From Linyphia triangularis (Eukaryota; Arthropoda; Arachnida; Araneae; Linyphiidae), in contig OZ021728.1 in NCBI GenBank assembly GCA_963978545.1, forward strand, positions 124,001-188,000: a stretch of DNA of 64,000 nt, written 5' to 3'. The stretch's first letter is position 1; each line of letters starts with the position of its first letter. This document shows, piece by piece, positions 43,598-53,780 of this stretch. The notes under the pieces are model-generated. The model saw nothing but the letters and a program-made list of their open reading frames with translations, was not told the DNA's origin and made no database searches. Position numbers and translations under genes: made by a program.

Positions 43598-44576
43598 TGT
43601 AATTGAAAAACAGCAGCAACAAGAAAAAAATTACAAAAATGGGGCACGGGAGAAAAAAAGGGATTTTTTTAAACAACCTTAAAAAAAGATGTTTTTATTA
43701 TAGTAAATAAAAAAAATTCCCCCACTTGATACAAATTTATATATTTTTTTAAATTCGGTATAAGAAAATAGAATATATATAGGGAGTTTTGATCTTATTT
43801 TAGTTAATTTTAAATAGCATTTTTTAATACTGAAACAGGGTTCGTACAGTTCTTGAAATTCCTTAAGAACTCCTTATTTTTACTTTATGTCTCCAAGGGC
43901 CCTTGAAAAGTTCTTGAAAGAACATTTTTTTTTTCTTCCTTTCTTTGCTTGTGTATTTCAGAAACTTCCATAGAAAAAAAATCCTGATCTCCTAATTAAA
44001 AAAAAAAACTTTCCTAATTTATTTCCCTTTATTTTCTCTTTCCGTAGTTGAAAAGTATTTATAATAAATAATGTAATTCTGAATTATGAGGATCATCATA
44101 GTAATAAATTATTCATGATGAAAGGAAGCATCTATTAAACTGTTTTTCCTGGCATGTCTATTTTGAACATTACAATGTATGAGCCTTCTGCCCTTGTAAA
44201 GGATTTCATGGCTGGTAAGTGAAGGTCACCATTGTCAACTTAAATTTCGATTTGTTGAAACTTTTTTTCTTGTTGCAGCCGCGTTCAGCGTACAAAAATA
44301 TAGATCTGCCAAAATTAAAACAAAAAACTAATAATTCAAAATATTTGTGCAACATGAAACATTAACACCGTTCCAGTACGGTTGTTCGGACAATACGAAT
44401 TATAAAAGGTGAAGCGTTAAAACAATTGCATTAGGATCTTTTTTGTAAGTACTCACTGATTTCGTATTTTTTACTTTATTTATAATTTTTTGCACCACTA
44501 ACCATATCGGGACCCTTGCTGCCTATGCATCCAAGTTTCCGACTTTTAATTTTTATTTTTAAGTCCTTCATTTTAA
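43598..44576. other. Intergenic AT-rich DNA with one transposon end
   Basis: CAGGGTTCGTACAGTTCTTG at 43836 is a TIR-type end whose family returns reversed at 50205-50296 (ending TCTGTACGAACCCTG) and, weaker, at 57865-57940. I see nothing coding. Confidence 0.45.
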
Positions 44577-44793
44577 CCTTTAACTGCTGTGGTTGGATGG
44601 TTTGAGGTTTTTGGCGCAAGAGCTACACATGGTCCAAACTGCACCAAACAAATTGATGAACACCAGTTTAAAGTTTAAGAAACATAGTATCAGAAATATT
44701 AATATAAAAGTCAGAGATGCTATATTTTAGAGGGTGGAAGCATTCCACAAAAAATGACTCGCGGTCTGTCAGACCGCTTACAGCAGTTAAAGG
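44577..44793. mobile_element. 217-bp TTAA MITE, copy 1
   Basis: It is flanked by TTAA (44573-44576 and 44794-44797), with ends CCTTTAACTGCTGTGG and TACAGCAGTTAAAGG. Near the right end is the palindrome GCGGTCTGTCAGACCGC. The left third (GGTTGGATGGTTTGAGG, TTGGCGCAAGAGC, ACATGGTCCAAACTGCACCA) resembles the SINE-type fragment at 45893-45962. Confidence 0.9.
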
Positions 44794-44797
44794 TTAA

Positions 44798-45540
44798 CTT
44801 CGATTTTGTGGGTTTGTCGATGGAGGTCAAATCTGCGGATGCCTAATTAACCTTTAATTGCTGTGTTTGGGTGGTTTGATAATTTTGGCGCTAGAGCAAC
44901 ACGTGGTCCATACTGCATAAAACAATTTAATGAACATCAGTTTAAAATTTAAGAAACATAGTATCGGAAAAAATAATATAAAAGTCAAACTTGAAATATT
45001 TTAAGGGGCTGAATCATTCTACAATTAATGACTCGCGGTCTGTCAGACCGCACACAGCAGTTAAAGGTTAACCCCCTTGCTGTCATCCAATCGGGCAGAA
45101 ACTTAGCAGATGATGTCAATGACGTTGCATTCTATTAAATTTTGCGGTTGTAACTGTCATTAAAAGGTTGCTTTTACGGAATAAAAATAAACCAACTTGT
45201 CATCATCCAATCGTATTAAAATAAAAAAGCATTGAACCGACCTTTGTTGAAACTCTTTCCTGTTGCCGTTTTTTTTTTTTTTTTTTTTTTAAATAAATAA
45301 AAAAATTACTTTAATAAGAATAAATAAGTGATATTTGGATATGCAAACATAAATGTACGTTCATTTTTAATAAATAAATTTTAACTTAGTTTGCCGCACA
45401 TTTTGCTGATAGAAGAGCTTTTGATATTTAAAATTAGATGCAAATACCAAGCACACGCTGCTTAGAGAATCGGTGCCTGTGTTGACGAATATAAAAATTG
45501 ACAATGCATATAAAGGATTTATAATGCAAACTTTGTTTTC
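44798..45540 (+). repeat. Dispersed repeat Y, copy split by a MITE
   Basis: CTTCGATTTTGTGGGTTTGT (44799) precedes the 217-bp MITE, and CTTGCTGTCATCCAATCGGG, GCATTCTATTAAATTTTG and AACTCTTTCCTGTTGCCG follow it. The same order is uninterrupted at 52867-53425. Confidence 0.75.
44851..45067. mobile_element. 217-bp TTAA MITE, copy 2
   Basis: It is the same length and orientation as copy 1, with TTAA at 44847-44850 and 45068-45071. The ends are CCTTTAATTGCTGTG and CACAGCAGTTAAAGG, with the same GCGGTCTGTCAGACCGC palindrome. It is inserted 53 bp from copy 1, inside dispersed repeat Y. Confidence 0.9.
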
Positions 45541-45892
45541 ATAAGTTATTTTATTGCCATCTTATTTTAAACTTCAAATATGGTTTGACAACTGAATTGG
45601 AGAAAATAAGGTGTTTGTTCCTGTCTTAACTAATGTGAACAGAAGTCATTTGATCGTATTGGTATTTCTGCTTTTGACGTAAAATTACACTAAATTCTAC
45701 AGTTGTTGGTTTAGTATTCTTTTATCGTTGATGAAACTTAGTATTAGGGTTAGTTGTCAGTAAAATCCTTTATTTTTTTTTATCGAGGTGTTATTTAATG
45801 TTTTTTTTTGTGAAATAATCGTTGAAAAATTAACCTGCATTCAAATATTCATGGCACTTAAAGAATTTATATGGGCGGGGAAGATTATATGA

Positions 45893-45962
45893 TTGGGTTG
45901 GTTGGTTTAAGTTTAACGGTGCAAGGGCAACACGTGGGCCATACTGCGCCAAATTGTATGAT
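45893..45962 (-). mobile_element. 5'-truncated SINE fragment
   Basis: GGTTGGTTGGTTTAAG followed by AACGGTGCAAGGGCAACACG and GCGCCAAATTG resembles the tail and body of a SINE read on the minus strand. Flanks TATGATTG and TATGATCG could be its duplication. Confidence 0.5.
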
Positions 45963-46221
45963 CGGATGAGTTTCACGGAGAGTCAATTCAAATGCTCAAG
46001 GGAATTATTGAAAATTAAGGATTTAACCCGAACTTTCTACCTTGATAGCGAGATAGAAATTGTCTTTTAAATGGAAAGTTGTCTCGCAATTACAATGCTT
46101 AATGCAACTGGGTTCTACAATTTTTAATAGTAACGATATTTTTTTAACATTTCAGGTGACGAGAATACACCATACCATAGTCAACCGATTTATATAGCTT
46201 ATCCAAATCGTATTTCTCCCT

Positions 46222-46393
46222 TCTGATGGCTGTTTGGTTAGCTGTCTGACCTCGCATGACAAAGATGGCGGATTCGAATCCTGGGTTGGGCGCGTATGTT
46301 CGTTGTGGTTCGGAATCCACCTAAGTTGTAGATCCGCCCTGATAAACCGTTATTGTGCGTAAAGATGTCGTTCAGCGCACAAACTAACTAACC
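46222..46393 (+). mobile_element. tRNA-derived SINE, second family
   Basis: GGCTGTTTGGTTAGC fits box A and GGATTCGAATCC resembles box B with one inserted base. A ~110-bp body (GTTCGGAATCCACCTAAG, GTTATTGTGCGTAAAGATG) and an AACTAACTAACC tail follow. A decayed relative lies at about 46530-46668 (CGTTATTGTGCTAAGG, TGTCGTTTAG). Confidence 0.7.
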
Positions 46394-46677
46394 ATGTTTC
46401 CCATATTTCAATTACAAAATGAGATTCATTACGATCTTGTTTAATCCAGTGGTTATGTAGGGTATTAATTTCAAGCGTACAAGCTAACCATACACTACTG
46501 CAATTTTTTGAAATTTGTGGATAAGCTGCCTATTTGATGGTTGTTAGGTTTGCGCTGTGATGGTTTCGCACGCTAAAAGTGTTAGGGTTTATCTCTCCCC
46601 CCCCCCCCCCACCCTTCCACAGAACCCCCCTGGTTGGCGTTATTGTGCTAAGGTTGTCGTTTAGTAAAGTAATGAAG

Positions 46678-46801
46678 CATACCTGCCAACTTGTACGAAT
46701 CATCCGTACAATGTACGGATTTTTACTATTTTGTACGGGTGTACGAACAGCTAAAAAAATCGTACGGATTTCACTGTAATTTTCGTTTTTCCCTAAAACC
46801 G

Positions 46802-46832
<31 letters not shown>

Positions 46833-48310
46833 TTTTTTTTTTTTAAATATTTTTTTAAGACACCAACGAAACCGAAACGATTTTCTAAAGCTGCCGCGTC
46901 AATCAAAATATTTATTCACACTCCAAGATGGCGCATATGTTCAGCACTAAAGCTCGTTGGCGAGGATGCATTGTTTTCTTTTCTGTTGCCGACTAGATTT
47001 GGCAAACCAAACCACTGCTTCGATTTTTCGGGCTTTACAAGTTAATAAAGAAGCAGAAAACCGAAAGTGCTTTAATTTTTTAATTCTACTTTCTTTTGGA
47101 CTGGACTCCAAAACGTAAATAATAGTACTGGACTTGCGCATAAATAATAGCACTAAACCACGGCCCCGGGGATGCACTGTTTTCATTTGTGTTGCCAACG
47201 GGACCTGGCGAACCAAACAACTATTGCTTTTCCTCAGACTTAAGAGATTAACAAAGAATCTGAAAACCAAAAATGTTTTAGATTTTGGTTCTTCCTTCTG
47301 TTTGGACCGTACAATAATGTTGCGCGTATATAATAAAAGCTCTTAAGCGCGGCGCCAGAAATTCATTGTTTTCATCTGTGTTGCCGACGGGATTTGGCGA
47401 ACCAAGCAACTGTTTCGTTGTCTTGAACTTTAGATATTAATAAAGTAGAAAACTGAAAGTGCTTTAGTTTTTTTTATTCTTTCTTCTTTTGGACCGTACT
47501 CCAACGCTGCGCACTAAATCGCGACGTCGCCGTTTTCAATTGTTTTGGCGGCACTCGCCGAACGACTGTTTCGTTTTCTCGGACTTTAGAGATTAAAGCA
47601 CTTTCGGTTTTCAGCTTCTTTGTTAGTCTTAATTATTTATTTTAAAATATCCAAGTTAAACAATCCTGGTGTAAGATTCCAGAAAATATCAAGTTTTTTT
47701 GGAGTTTACTTCAAACCAAGCGGTTTACTTCTAATCATCAGAAATTCAAACAAAGAAAAAAAATTTGCATTCTGCTCTATCTATGCATCTGATATTAAGA
47801 TTTCTCATGGAGGATTTACTGATGTCAAAGTTCATATCAATTCTAAAAAGCACAGTGACAACATCAAATGTAATAATAAGAATTCGAAAGCCTGCATAAT
47901 TGATATTTGTGCGTGTGATTAAACACTTTGAATACCACCAACTCATTGTATGTTTCACTAGAGTTTTTGTGTCATAAAGCATGTTTTATTTAGGTGTAAT
48001 GTAGACTAAATCTTAAACCTCATCAGAGATTTCATAGTAAAGTTTAAATTTGATTTATTTTTAAATCCAAGTTAGTTTTTTATTTCATAATTTCCATTTT
48101 GTGCTAAAATGTAACAATTTGTTATATTTGAGAACAATTTAATATTCTGCAATTTTTTTTTTTTTTTTTTTTTTTTTGCATTTGTTATAGAATTACTATT
48201 ATTTCTATATTACATTCATAAATATTGTCGCTATTTGACTTTCACAGGAATGCAAATATTTGTTCCGTAAAAATTGTACTAATTTGAAAATGCCAATGTT
48301 GGCAGGTATG
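46678..48310 (+). mobile_element. 1.63-kb hAT-like element with tandem units and zinc-finger relic
   Basis: It is flanked by the 6-bp repeat ATGAAG (46672-46677 and 48311-48316). The ends CATACCTGCCAACTTGTACG and ATGTTGGCAGGTATG are inverted, with subterminal CCGTAC words. From about 46949 to 47600 run about four diverged units of roughly 185-210 bp with TTGTTTTC, TGTTGCCGACGG and CGAACCAA. At about 47745-47880 the + frame reads KFAFCSIYASDIKISHGGF then TDVKVHINSKKH, like the BED/TTF-type zinc finger at the N-terminus of hAT-like proteins, with the second Cys changed to Tyr. Confidence 0.8.
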
Positions 48311-48316
48311 ATGAAG

Positions 48317-48904
48317 TCGTTCAAGTTAAATATTGTAAAAGTTCACGATATATTTGTCTTTACTTGCCCCGCATTATCTTTCTGCAAAGTTGAGAAATAT
48401 ATTTTTATTTAGTAATTTGTTTGTAATTGTTTTCAATGCTTAATGGTTCCTCGTAGCAGAAAACACTCGACAATGTGATTTTGGCGCAACTTTTACAGAC
48501 CTTCTGTATAAAGGATAGCCTCAAATTACTTGACATGGAATTAAATTTTGAATCACTTGCAATTGATATTTTTATTATCTCTTATATACTGCCCCTTTCT
48601 TTGCCTTTAAGGTTTGTTTGTACGCTCAACCATTCAATTCCTTCTTAGCACAGCCACTTCAGCGTTATTGCTTAATAGTTCGCATAATATCGTAAAGTGA
48701 TGTATCTATTTAAAATACACTTAACTTTGCTGTTTTCTAACCATTAATAATGTAAAGAAAAATATCCCTATTTATATACTTAACATTTTAATAAGTTTGT
48801 TTTTTAAACATTGGTAGCTCTTGCTTCAAGGTACAGATCGATTAAAAAGAAATGTGGAAACTACATTAAAATACAATAATTTTTACGATATACTAAAAGT
48901 ATTT
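48317..48904. other. Intergenic AT-rich DNA
   Basis: I see no gene or repeat that matches elsewhere in the window. Confidence 0.35.
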
Positions 48905-48917
48905 TCATTTCAAGATG

Positions 48918-49098
48918 GCCGACTAAACGGTATAGTGGTTAGCGTGCTAGCTTCTAGACCGCGAGGTTGCGGGTTCGAGTCCCGTGTTAGGCATGGGTGT
49001 TTGTAAATGTATGTTGGCTTGTCTAATGACGAATGTTTCGGCGCATTATAGCCCTCGTGTTGCTGACAGCGCCAGATAATCTGAAAACAACCAACCAA
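48918..49098 (+). mobile_element. tRNA-derived SINE, full copy with target duplication
   Basis: It opens GCCGACTAAACGGTATAGTG; TAGTGGTTAGC is box A and GGTTCGAGTCC box B, 5 of 7 acceptor-stem positions still pair, and an AACCAACCAA tail closes it. TCATTTCAAGATG (48905-48917) and TCATTTCAGGATG (49099-49111) are the 13-bp target duplication with one change. Apart from a few bases it equals the minus-strand copy at 42393-42579. Confidence 0.95.
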
Positions 49099-49165
49099 TC
49101 ATTTCAGGATGTTTTCTTATTTAGCAATGACGTGATACTTCAGACTTATGAATGCATGATTTTAA

Positions 49166-49439
49166 CCTTCCGTTACTTGCGTTCCGCTTTCCGAAATGGT
49201 TAGTCGTGTTGCACCTATGAGGTGTTTCCGGTTTTTTGAAAGCCAAATGAAATTTATTCTAGTTTAAATAGTTGATTGTTACCGATTTAAGATTCATTGG
49301 AGATATAATTTATTAAACAATCTATTTAAATATTAAAATTTATCAAAAAATCGTATCACAAGTAATTCAATAAAAATAAAGGCAGAGGAGGAAAAAAGTA
49401 TAGAGATGCCCCTGTGAGGTGCGCGTGACTAACGGAAGG
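49166..49439. mobile_element. 274-bp TTAA-type MITE
   Basis: TTAA precedes the left end CCTTCCGTTACTTGCG; the right end GACTAACGGAAGG is followed by TAAA, a probable decayed TTAA. ATGAGGTG and GTGAGGTGCG lie inside the two ends. It is non-coding. Confidence 0.75.
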
Positions 49440-50357
49440 TAAAATGTGAGGATTCCAACTTTATACCGTCTAGGAGGTTGGTTTTAGGGAAGATTTTTTT
49501 TTTTTTACATTGGTAAGCTGTACATCACATGATGAGAGGTTAACTATTCAATCTAAGCAATTGCATTTATTGAAAAGTTTTTGTAGTAATAAGGGTTGTA
49601 TATCCTACTATTTTAGATTTCTAAATTCAAAAATAACTTAGCATTGAGAATGTTAGAAAGGTAATATATATTGGATTATTGATTTTCAAACACACCATGG
49701 AACATAAGTTCCACTCTCGAACCCTTATTGTCAAGCAAGGTTAGAAACTAATAATAATTATCGTTATAAAGACTATTGTGACCAAATTTGCACTTTTAAC
49801 CCGATCAGCTCCGTGGTTACTGGATGCATTTCAGTTGATCAGTGATTAACAAATTATTTAGATGCGATTTACGCATCTAAGATTTAACCCGTTTTGCGTA
49901 ATTAAAAAAGTTCAGAAACTGAAATCGTCCTTTGAAACACAATTCAATAAAATTGTTGTATAATGTACAGTAACTAAAGTTGTTGTATTTGATGTAACTG
50001 ACAAAATGATTAAATTTTAATGAAAATGACATCTTCGAATCTAAATGATACTGAATGCTCCAATTAATTTTTTTTATTTTCTTAAAAATTTAAAGTTATA
50101 ATGAACTTTTTGTCAAGTATGTTAAGTAAGAATTAAAATGCAATATTTTTCACAAATTATATGCTATATTTCCGTCGTCGATCATTATAATTTTTTTAAA
50201 GATTTTTTTAAATTTAATTTTAAGGTCCTTATTTTTTGTTTGGAAGGTTCTTGAAAAGTCCTTGAATTTGTTTTCAAAAAATCTGTACGAACCCTGTGAA
50301 AAGTGGACGACTCCAGAAAAAGATTAACCAAGAATGCCACTATGTATATTGATCTGA
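49440..50357. other. Intergenic AT-rich DNA with a transposon end
   Basis: The segment at about 50205-50296, ending TCTGTACGAACCCTG, belongs to the CAGGGTTCGTACAG family noted at 43836. A palindrome TTAGATGCGATTTACGCATCTAA lies near 49857-49880. I see nothing coding. Confidence 0.4.
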
Positions 50358-51109
50358 CAGAGTGGCCACAAAATTCGGGGGGGGGGGGGGGGAAGTTACC
50401 CGATAATTTTTTAAAAACGCAGACTTTACTGCATCCCCTCCCCCCCAAATTTCCCATTTTCCAGATGGGTAGACACCATGACAGGGTTCATACTCAATCT
50501 ATGATAGTAAAATTCAGGAGTTACTAAAGGAGTTTTTCAGGAGTTAACGGGGAAAAAATTATATGCCTAACAATATAGTTTTCCCTCTACACACCTAGTT
50601 GTCGAGAATCATGGTGCATTCTGGGACTGCCGAAGATTTTTCTTTGCGATCTGTAGTGACGCAATACACTCTGAAGTATAGTATGAATTTCAGATTTTAG
50701 AGACGTTTTATCGAGGGCTACATTTAAGGTTTTACAAATCTTTTCACCTTTCAATGATTATTTTTAAGATAACATAATTTTCAGGAGTTATAAGGGCCCT
50801 TATATTAAAAAAAAGCAAATGTCAGAAGTTTTTCAGGAGGCGTACAAACCTTGCCATGATCAAACAGAACAAAAATGCCAGATATAATATGTAAATTTTC
50901 TTTAAATACTTTTTGAGAAAAGTTAAAATTATTCCATAACATGAAATTTCTAACAATTACCGCCACAATTCTTCAAGTAAATGGCGCCAAAATACGAATG
51001 AATTGGGAAACGTACCTTCAAAAATAAAGATAACAAATTTCTGATTTTTTTTCCACAATCGGAAAGCTTCCTGACATTTCGCTAATTTCATGGTACTGTG
51101 ACCACTCTG
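50358..51109 (-). mobile_element. 752-bp "CAGAGTGGCCAC" element with nested insertion
   Basis: The ends are CAGAGTGGCCACAAAATTC and CATGGTACTGTGACCACTCTG. The flanks TCTGA and TCCGA match at 4 of 5. The right part is the reverse of the repeats at 17520 and 35529 (TTACCGCCACAATTCTTCAA). A CAGGGTTCATACTC-type element (50479 to about 50855, ending GGCGTACAAACCTTG) is nested inside. A G-run sits at 50380-50392. Confidence 0.65.
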
Positions 51110-51392
51110 TCCGAGTTTAAAGTTAGAGTTGCGCATAAAAGTTGCCTATAAAAACACTTTGTTTTGTGGGTTCATTTTTTTCCCACCCCAATATAACTTT
51201 TCACTTCTTTTGTAGCGGTTGAGTAAACATATGGTTCCTGAACATAATTCGACACGTAAAGTGTGGTTTGTGCTGCGCTATAAGTAGACTGCCATGCGGA
51301 TACGAGGTGCGCTGCTAAATGCATTTCTTTGTTAAGCTGTCATGGATCAGACCATGTCTTGTGCTTTACAATTTTAATAGACTTATAAATAA

Positions 51393-51756
51393 CAGGGTTC
51401 CCACTCAAATCACAGAATGAAAATCAATGACTTTTCAGGACCTAATTAATGTTTTTAAGGACCTTTGAAAATTTGTTTTCAGGCATATGTCGATATATAA
51501 ATTTTTAATAAAGTATATTCTACCAAAAGAGTTACAAATTGGTGGATGCATAATACAAATACGTCGGGAAATTCCGATACGGTGCAGATAAGTGGCGGTC
51601 ACGCAGAAATAGCAAGTCCGACTTGAAATTTTTATAAATTTTGCAGTTGGACAACATCTGCAAAAATTAAGGACTTTTAAGGACCTCTAAGCATTTTCAA
51701 GGCCTTGAAAACAAGTTCAAAAATATTAAGCACTTTTAATGACCGTGGGAACCCTG
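51393..51756 (+). mobile_element. 364-bp "CAGGGTTCCCAC" MITE, 5-bp duplication
   Basis: The ends CAGGGTTCCCACTC and GACCGTGGGAACCCTG are inverted repeats. AATAA lies directly outside both (51388-51392 and 51757-51761). A longer reverse-oriented copy lies at 43087-43597. Confidence 0.85.
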
Positions 51757-51861
51757 AATAAGTTTCATTAAATACTTCTCAATTTTAACTCTACAGTTTA
51801 ATATTTAACCAAGTAGATATGGACAGGCTTGCATATAAAGTAGGGACTCGCCAGGTTTCCC

Positions 51862-52060
51862 ACTGAAAATCAAATGACCTTTAAGGACCTTCGAAAATTT
51901 GTTTTCACGCTTTAATGAGTGACTTTACATCCCAAATATCAAAACCTTTCCTGCACAATTTGCCTCATAAACAGACTTTGATGATGGCTTGCAAAACGTA
52001 AAAACTAATCTCGCAACTAAAACCATTCGATTCCTACTCCACCAATCGGCAAATACAAAC
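51862..52060 (+). repeat. Dispersed repeat shared with 33.8-34.0 kb
   Basis: TTTAAGGACCTTCGAAAATT, AAACAGACTTTGATGATGG and CCATTCGATTCCTA occur in the same order as next to the 44-bp tandem run in MTRF1L intron 5; here the left edge is single-copy. Confidence 0.7.
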
Positions 52061-52472
52061 GTTGTACATGTTAAAGTTGGCTTCAATTGCATTTCATTGA
52101 TATATATTTTAACATTAATTTAGAATTGTTTCAACGATAATTTAAAACAATCAGTAATTAAATCAATCGGTAAAATAATGCGTAACGCCCCACAATCAAA
52201 TTTCTTTGGTACGACTCTGGCCCGTACCAACACACTATCTAGAAAAAATCGTTGCTGAACCGACTGATAAACTGGTACGCAAAAATTCTACCGATAAACA
52301 TGACGTTTAATACAAATATACCCAAAAAATTTGGTGCAGCGCGGATATGTGACAAAAATTAAGGAGTTTTAAGTACCTCTAAGCATTTTCAAGGCCTGGA
52401 AAACCAGTTAAAAGATAGTAAGCAGACCATAGGAATCCTGTTCACAGAACGAACTTGGGAAAAGAAAACCAC

Positions 52473-52478
52473 TTTATT
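52473..52478 (-). terminator. PSMD2: PSMD2 poly(A) signal
   Basis: On the minus strand AATAAA lies 27 nt beyond the TGA of the PSMD2 exon, implying a very short 3' UTR. Confidence 0.7.
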
Positions 52479-52505
52479 TGAAAAAGCACTATGAATAAAA
52501 AGTCC

Positions 52506-52810
52506 TCATACAGCAGTGTAATTGGGGTTCTTCCGTAAGATCACAAACCCCTCCAATATGGGTGTGAGTGGGATGTATTCTTCGGTAGCCAGCTCCGCCC
52601 GCTCCCCGTAGGCCAACAAAACGGGTGTGGTGTGGGTCTGGAACCCGGTGATGGTTTTCGGCTTGCCCGCTTGGCCCACCACGTCGACGGCCTGGCCCAC
52701 CCTTACCGGCACCGGCAAGGGCTGCAGCTCCTCGTCGAAAGTGACCAGCATTCGTGGCTGCATTGCGGCGACCAGGTTGTAGAGAACGTAGTGAGAGTTC
52801 TTGAGGATGA
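52506..52810 (-). CDS. PSMD2: 26S proteasome subunit Rpn1, last exon
   Basis: The acceptor on the minus strand is TTCTTGCAG|TCATCC. After two bases that finish a split codon, about 100 residues follow: [60 protein letters not shown], then [20 protein letters not shown] and a TGA. This is the conserved C-terminus of PSMD2/Rpn1, the proteasome base subunit that docks ubiquitin-like shuttle factors and the deubiquitinase USP14/Ubp6. The family is about 900 residues long, so some 800 residues are encoded upstream, beyond the right edge of the window; I found no other PSMD2 exon up to 64000. The exon is clearly GC-richer than its surroundings, with many G/C third positions. The upstream frame that reads into the intron is an artefact. 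Confidence 0.96.
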
Positions 52811-52866
52811 CTGCAAGAAAAAATATTCATTTTACAAAATAGTTTGTTTTTTAAATTCATTATATT

Positions 52867-53425
52867 AACTTCGATTTTGTTTGTTTGTGTGGCTGCCGGG
52901 CCAATCTTTGAAAGCCTCCCACTTGCCGTCATCTGATGGGCTTGAAACTTGGCAGATAGATTCGACATGAATGACAATGCATTCTATCAAGTTTTGGAAG
53001 CTGTCACTAAAAAGTCTATTACACATGTTTCTATAATCGTTTCGGAATACTAATAAATTCCATATAACTGATCATTGTTGAAACTCTTTCCTGTGGTCAA
53101 AATTATTTTAATCAGAATAAAAGATAATTAGAAGTGAATGCATAAGTTCATTATGGAGTATGGTCCGCATAGTAACGCAATAAGTAAAAGAATTTTAACC
53201 AATCATTATTGAACATCTTTCCCGTTGCCAAAATTGTTTTAATCGGAATAATTCAAAGATATTTGGCCATGAGTGTATAAATTCACATTCTTTTTTAATA
53301 AATAAATTTTGAAACATAGTTTGCCTCATATTTTGCTGATATTTTTAATATTAGATGCAAACAACAAGTACACGTTGACAACAGAATCAGTGCTATGTTA
53401 ATGAATATAAAAACTTTGTGTTACA
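52867..53425 (+). repeat. Dispersed repeat Y, uninterrupted copy
   Basis: CTTCGATTTTGTTTGTTTGT, TTGCCGTCATCTGATGGGCT, TTGGCAGATAGATTCGACAT, CATTCTATCAAGTTTTGG and AAACTCTTTCCTGTGG follow one another. The segment from AATCATTATTGAACATCTTT (about 53200) partly repeats the earlier one, so it has an internal duplication. It starts about 55 bp upstream of the PSMD2 exon acceptor. Confidence 0.75.
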
Positions 53426-53439
53426 TTATTTTTCAGGAC

Positions 53440-53780
53440 CTTGAGTGATATTCTGCTGAGGTCTAACTAAGTTTATGATTCTCTGTAATGACGGAAGTTT
53501 CATGCATGTGAAATATACTAATAAATTGGGCACAACAAAAAAATGGTTTATTAAGCATAATATTTTGGTGAAGCATGACAGATTATAACCTAGTGAAATA
53601 CACAAAGTTTTACTTTCCTTTTTCATAAATGTGCGATGAAGCTGCCTGAAAATGTAAGTTAGTTCTTGCTAGGGAACATGTTCATGTCGATTCACGATTT
53701 TAATTCCGGAAGTGATAAACAGTCTTTCACAAATTCATTGAAATCTTACTGGCTATGAAATAACACCTCCGCAACCGACC
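53440..53780 (+). repeat. Repeat present inverted at 56.3-56.56 kb
   Basis: TTTTCATAAATGTGCGATGAAG, CTAGGGAACATGTTCATGTCG, GATTTTAATTCCGG and AAGTGATAAACAGTCTTTCAC match the reverse complement of 56300-56520. Confidence 0.65.

Noticed and set aside
47746..47982. Minus-strand gene over the hAT-like finger
   Set aside because: It is antisense to the more plausible zinc-finger-like frame and has no similarity that I recognise.
48905..49111. Coding frames over the SINE at 48.9 kb, also seen at 42.4 kb
   Set aside because: They are translations of the tRNA-derived SINE; the same peptide appears at both SINE copies.
52489..52977. 162-residue protein reading across the PSMD2 exon in another frame
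   Set aside because: The conserved PSMD2 C-terminus is in a different frame and starts at a clear acceptor; this frame runs into the intron.
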